In this document: piece by piece, positions 61,434-64,000 of the stretch
How positions within the stretch are numbered: position 1 is the first letter of the stretch
Layout of the letters: each line of letters begins with the position of its first letter
Origin: Chitinibacter sp. FCG-7
Lineage (GTDB): Bacteria; Pseudomonadota; Gammaproteobacteria; Burkholderiales; Chitinibacteraceae
DNA length: 64,000 nucleotides
NCBI RefSeq assembly: GCF_040047665.1
Contig: NZ_CP157355.1
Span: 620,001 to 684,000 of the forward strand
Direction of reading: 5' to 3'
The notes under the pieces: model-generated
What the model was told of the DNA's origin: nothing
The model's database searches: none
What the model saw: only the letters and a program-made list of their open reading frames with translations
Translations under genes and position numbers: made by a program

Positions 61434-62310
61434 CGACGTCAGGACGAGCAGAAGGTGTAATGATGGACTCTGCGTCAGAGGTGCTGGCTGCGATGTCCAG
61501 CGTCGTTAAAGCGGCAAACTCGGCAGGCAATACATCACCCCCGTATTGCCCTACAGGAAAATCAGGGACTGACTTAGCGCCTAATACCCCGGTTATTTTT
61601 TTCCAGCGGCTAGCCAGTGAAAATTCCAGCTGGGTATTAGGCGTTTCAATCCGGCAACTGCCGGACGACATTTGCTGATCGGGGAGCAGTTTCCAGATGT
61701 CTGCCGCCAGCTCGTAGTGCAGATCTTGCTCCAGCAGCTGCAAATCATCAGGCGACAGAAACAGCTTGGCTGGGCTAGTGGGGGTAGGGATTGCCGACAG
61801 CGCTTCACGAATCGGTGCCAGCAGTTGCTTGGGATGTTGGCGCAGCTCATCACCAATCATTTGCTGAGCCACCAGCAACGCCAGCTCCAGCACCGAGTCA
61901 GCCAACGCTGTTTCTGTCTGTTGCATGGTTTCTGTCAGCGCAGCGAGCAAGGCCGTCAGTTGCTGCAACTCGGCCGCAGACTGCACGCGCCCTTCTGCTA
62001 AACCCGCCTGATAGCCTTCTTCATGAGCCTGCTGCTGAATCGCTTCAATTTCTTCAGCCGTTGGGTACGGCATGGCGTTAGCAATATCTTGCGTCGAAAC
62101 TGGCTCAGCCGACAGATCGATTTCCGCCTCGATCGGCGCTTCGGTTTCGGCCTGCCCGAGTCCAAGCACATCCTCGGCGGAGTCGGCAGCAATGAATTCT
62201 GGCTCTTGCTGTACTTCTGGCACGGCTTTATCGAGCAGCGAATTGAACTGCCAGCGTTGAAACTCGGTCAGCTCTTCACTGGGAATAATACGACGTTGTG
62301 GACCTGACAC
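61417..62310 (-). CDS. fliH: flagellar assembly protein FliH with an in-frame repeat insertion
   Basis: 297 residues. FliH dimers bind FliI and anchor it at the export gate. The glutamine-rich central helix ([40 protein letters not shown]) and the C-terminal vacuolar-ATPase-E-like domain ([31 protein letters not shown]) are visible. Longer than the Salmonella protein (235), mostly from an acidic N-terminal part and a C-terminal tail after residue 235. Residues about 241-257 ([18 protein letters not shown]) are encoded by a 49-bp element. Confidence 0.9.
   Translation of the reverse strand: MSGPQRRIIPSEELTEFQRWQFNSLLDKAVPEVQQEPEFIAADSAEDVLGLGQAETEAPIEAEIDLSAEPVSTQDIANAMPYPTAEEIEAIQQQAHEEGYQAGLAEGRVQSAAELQQLTALLAALTETMQQTETALADSVLELALLVAQQMIGDELRQHPKQLLAPIREALSAIPTPTSPAKLFLSPDDLQLLEQDLHYELAADIWKLLPDQQMSSGSCRIETPNTQLEFSLASRWKKITGVLGAKSVPDFPVGQYGGDVLPAEFAALTTLDIAASTSDAESIITPSARPDVDDANT
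61541..61589. repeat. 49-bp palindromic element, in-frame copy inside fliH
   Basis: Plus strand CCGTATTGCCCTACAGGAAAATCAG at the left, CGCCTAATACCC at the right. The left arm GTATTGCCCTACAG equals the consensus arm. It encodes a Gly/Pro-containing segment near the FliH C-terminus. A second copy of the end, GGGTATTAGGCG, lies inverted at 61632-61643. Confidence 0.7.
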
Positions 62311-62319
62311 TACTTATCC

Positions 62320-63327
62320 TTACTCGATCATGCCTTCGCCGCCGCTACCACCAAGGACAATCTGCCCTTCATCAGCCAGTCGACGAACGATTTTAAGAAT
62401 TTCTTTTTGCTCGCCTTCCACTTCGGAGAGTTTAACCGGGCCTTTGGCCTCCAGATCTTCACGCAACATTTCTGCGGCCCGCTGCGACATATTTTTGAAG
62501 ATTTTTTCTCGCAAAGCCTGGCTCGTGCCTTTGAGCGCAATAATCAGCGAGTCGGACTGCACCTCACGCATCAGCAGCTGGATACCGCGGTCGTCAATAT
62601 CCAGAACATTGTCAAAGGTGAACATTTTGTCCTGGATTTTTTGCGCCAGCTCGGGATCGTACTCGCGGATATTGGCGACGGCTGAAGCTTCGACCACGCC
62701 GCCCATAAAATTGAGGATATCGGCGGCCATTTGTACGCCACCAATAGCACTTTTTTTGAGTTTGTCCGAACCGGATAGCAATTGCGTCAGAACATCGTTC
62801 AGCTCTTTCAACGCAGCCGGCTGCACGCCTTCGAGCGTGGCAATCCGCAACAGCACGTCATTACGTACACGCTCGGGGAAATTGCTCATGATTTCGGATG
62901 ACTGATCTGGCTCCAGATGAACCAGAATCGTTGCGATAATCTGCGGGTGCTCGTTGCGAATCAACTCGGCTACGGCGGCAGAATCCATCCATTTAAGGGA
63001 TTCGATTCCGTTATTATCATTGCCTTGCAAGATACGATCGAGCAGATTGGCGGCTTTGTCAGTGCCTAGCGCTTTAGTCAGAACCGAGCGAATGTATTCA
63101 TCGGCGGCACCCAGATTGGCACGGTTTTGTGTCGCGGCGATAAAATCGCCCAATACAGCATCCATCTCTTCGCGCTTGACCGAATTCATATTGGCCATTT
63201 CAAAGCCGAGTTTTTGGACCTCTTTGGGACCCAAAAATTTGAATACTTCAACCGCAGCATCTTCACCCAAAGACATCAGCAGCAGCGCACTTTTGTGTAC
63301 GCCATCATCATTCAAATTGGCAGCCAT
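62320..63327 (-). CDS. fliG: flagellar motor switch protein FliG
   Basis: 335 residues, normal length. FliG joins the C-ring to the MS-ring and contacts the stator. The N-terminal domain (KSALLLMSLGEDAAVEVFKFLGPKEVQKLG), the middle domain with EHPQIIATILVHL, and the C-terminal charged torque helix (DDRGIQLLMREVQSDSLIIALKGTSQALREKIFKNMSQRAAEMLREDLEAKGPVKLSEVE) are clear. It lies between fliF and fliH in the usual order. Confidence 0.97.
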   Translation of the reverse strand: MAANLNDDGVHKSALLLMSLGEDAAVEVFKFLGPKEVQKLGFEMANMNSVKREEMDAVLGDFIAATQNRANLGAADEYIRSVLTKALGTDKAANLLDRILQGNDNNGIESLKWMDSAAVAELIRNEHPQIIATILVHLEPDQSSEIMSNFPERVRNDVLLRIATLEGVQPAALKELNDVLTQLLSGSDKLKKSAIGGVQMAADILNFMGGVVEASAVANIREYDPELAQKIQDKMFTFDNVLDIDDRGIQLLMREVQSDSLIIALKGTSQALREKIFKNMSQRAAEMLREDLEAKGPVKLSEVEGEQKEILKIVRRLADEGQIVLGGSGGEGMIE

Positions 63328-63342
63328 CCTGTGTGCTCCCGC

Positions 63343-64000
63343 TTAGGATATTTTATTGGGGTTGGATTTATCGTCTTGCGGCGTCATCCATTCACGTAAG
63401 ATGGTGGCAACCATGCGCGGATCATTTTTAGCCAACTCTTTGGCCTGCTGCAGCAAATCGGCAAAGGCCGCCATTTTATTTTGCTCTTCAGGGCTATCAT
63501 CGGCCCCGCCTTCAATGGCGAACATATTGCCTGAGCCCGGCTCGCCCAAGTCAAGCTCAATCGTACGCGCTTCTTCACGCGAACGCGTGAGGTCTTTCAT
63601 CAACGGCCGTATGACAAAGAACAATAAATAAAGCGATGCAATCGCAATGACCAACATCTTTAGCACATCCATGGCATTGCTTTGGATGTAGTTCAGTGCC
63701 TTATCGGGGAGCGCTTTTTCTTCCAAAGGCATGGACTCGGCAAAGGCAGCATTGACCACATTGACCGAGTCGCCCCTGTCCTTGTTGTAACCGATTGCTT
63801 CGCGAACCAGATTATTAATCTGGGTCATTTCTGCCGCAGTAAATGGCACATAGGCCACTTTGCCATCCTTGTCTTTGCCCGCCTTGTAATTGAGCACAAC
63901 CGCAGCGGAAAGACGCTTGACGATACCCACAGGCTGCTTGACATGCTGAATCGTTTTATCGACTTCGTAATTGGTGGTTGCTTCTTTTCTGCTGTTGGCG
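63343..64000 (-). CDS. fliF: flagellar MS-ring protein FliF (3' part; 5' end outside the window)
   Basis: The last 218 codons of FliF, running off the right edge of the window. Visible are the periplasmic end (TTNYEVDKTIQHVKQPVGIVKRLSAAVVLNYK), the second membrane helix (DVLKMLVIAIASLYLLFFVIRPLM), and the cytoplasmic C-terminus that binds FliG (QQAKELAKNDPRMVATILREWMTPQ). FliF is the inner-membrane ring around which the motor and export gate are built. No defect is seen in the part present. Confidence 0.96.
   Translation of the reverse strand, partial: ANSRKEATTNYEVDKTIQHVKQPVGIVKRLSAAVVLNYKAGKDKDGKVAYVPFTAAEMTQINNLVREAIGYNKDRGDSVNVVNAAFAESMPLEEKALPDKALNYIQSNAMDVLKMLVIAIASLYLLFFVIRPLMKDLTRSREEARTIELDLGEPGSGNMFAIEGGADDSPEEQNKMAAFADLLQQAKELAKNDPRMVATILREWMTPQDDKSNPNKIS

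Noticed and set aside
1..64000. CRISPR arrays, insertion sequences, prophage or integrase genes, rRNA
   Set aside because: No regularly spaced direct repeats, transposase or integrase motifs, or rRNA-like sequence were seen on reading both strands.

Overview
The window (64 kb, GC-rich, almost no non-coding DNA) looks like the chromosome of a motile betaproteobacterium. The glnE, yhdP-tldD, accA-tilS, greB, rluB and fliF-J content fits Neisseriales/Chitinibacteraceae best; that placement is an inference from gene content and protein style, not from a marker-gene tree.

Layout: (1) 1-10.1 kb: the start of a response regulator, a GNAT acetyltransferase, tldD, a nitrilase, a giant AsmA/YhdP-family envelope protein and glnE. 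(2) 10.3-24.8 kb: a six-gene block equivalent to the poorly understood E. coli yeh cluster. It has two DUF4132 giants (the first with a WGR domain), a MoxR AAA+ ATPase, a DUF5682 protein, a VWA/MIDAS protein and a SWIM zinc-finger protein. The last four are tightly coupled. (3) 24.8-30.2 kb: a divergent two-component pair whose start codons overlap, a Rossmann protein resembling acyl-ACP reductases, a PEBP protein and an AraC regulator. (4) 30.3-35.0 kb: bioF, a DUF2520 oxidoreductase, a MerR regulator and a quinone reductase behind a textbook 19-bp-spacer MerR promoter, then a nitronate monooxygenase-like gene. (5) 35.2-39.8 kb: two unknown membrane or lipoprotein genes, dapA under a lysine riboswitch, an orphan T2SF protein, flgN, flgM (with a sigma-28 promoter) and fliW. 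(6) 40-53 kb: housekeeping genes (accA, tilS, mutS, rluB, greB, thyA, yciH, def), a sensor kinase, a 2Fe-2S ferredoxin and small unknowns. (7) 53.1-59.4 kb: a LysR regulator divergent from a Tat-exported nitroreductase, tRNA-Leu(CAA), a PatZ-like acyl-CoA synthetase/acetyltransferase and ppa. (8) 59.5-64 kb: fliJ, fliI, fliH, fliG and the 3' part of fliF.

The most unusual signal is not a gene. A family of fixed-length, 49-bp palindromic elements (ends GGGTAT...ATACCC, inner GTAGATCAAT-like core) is scattered through the window. I count about ten clear intergenic or gene-edge copies and four or five candidates inside reading frames (glnE, the WGR gene, the DUF5682 gene, fliH, perhaps the T2SF gene). 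In several places a copy supplies the start or stop codon of a gene. Bases in the arms covary, so a folded hairpin appears to be conserved. The behaviour resembles the protein-invading palindromic elements known from Rickettsia, but I do not recognise this family.

The second theme is coding-sequence expansion by short tandem repeats, seen in peptide deformylase (3 x 36 bp) and the nitrilase (12-bp units). No CRISPR array, insertion sequence, prophage or rRNA operon was seen.
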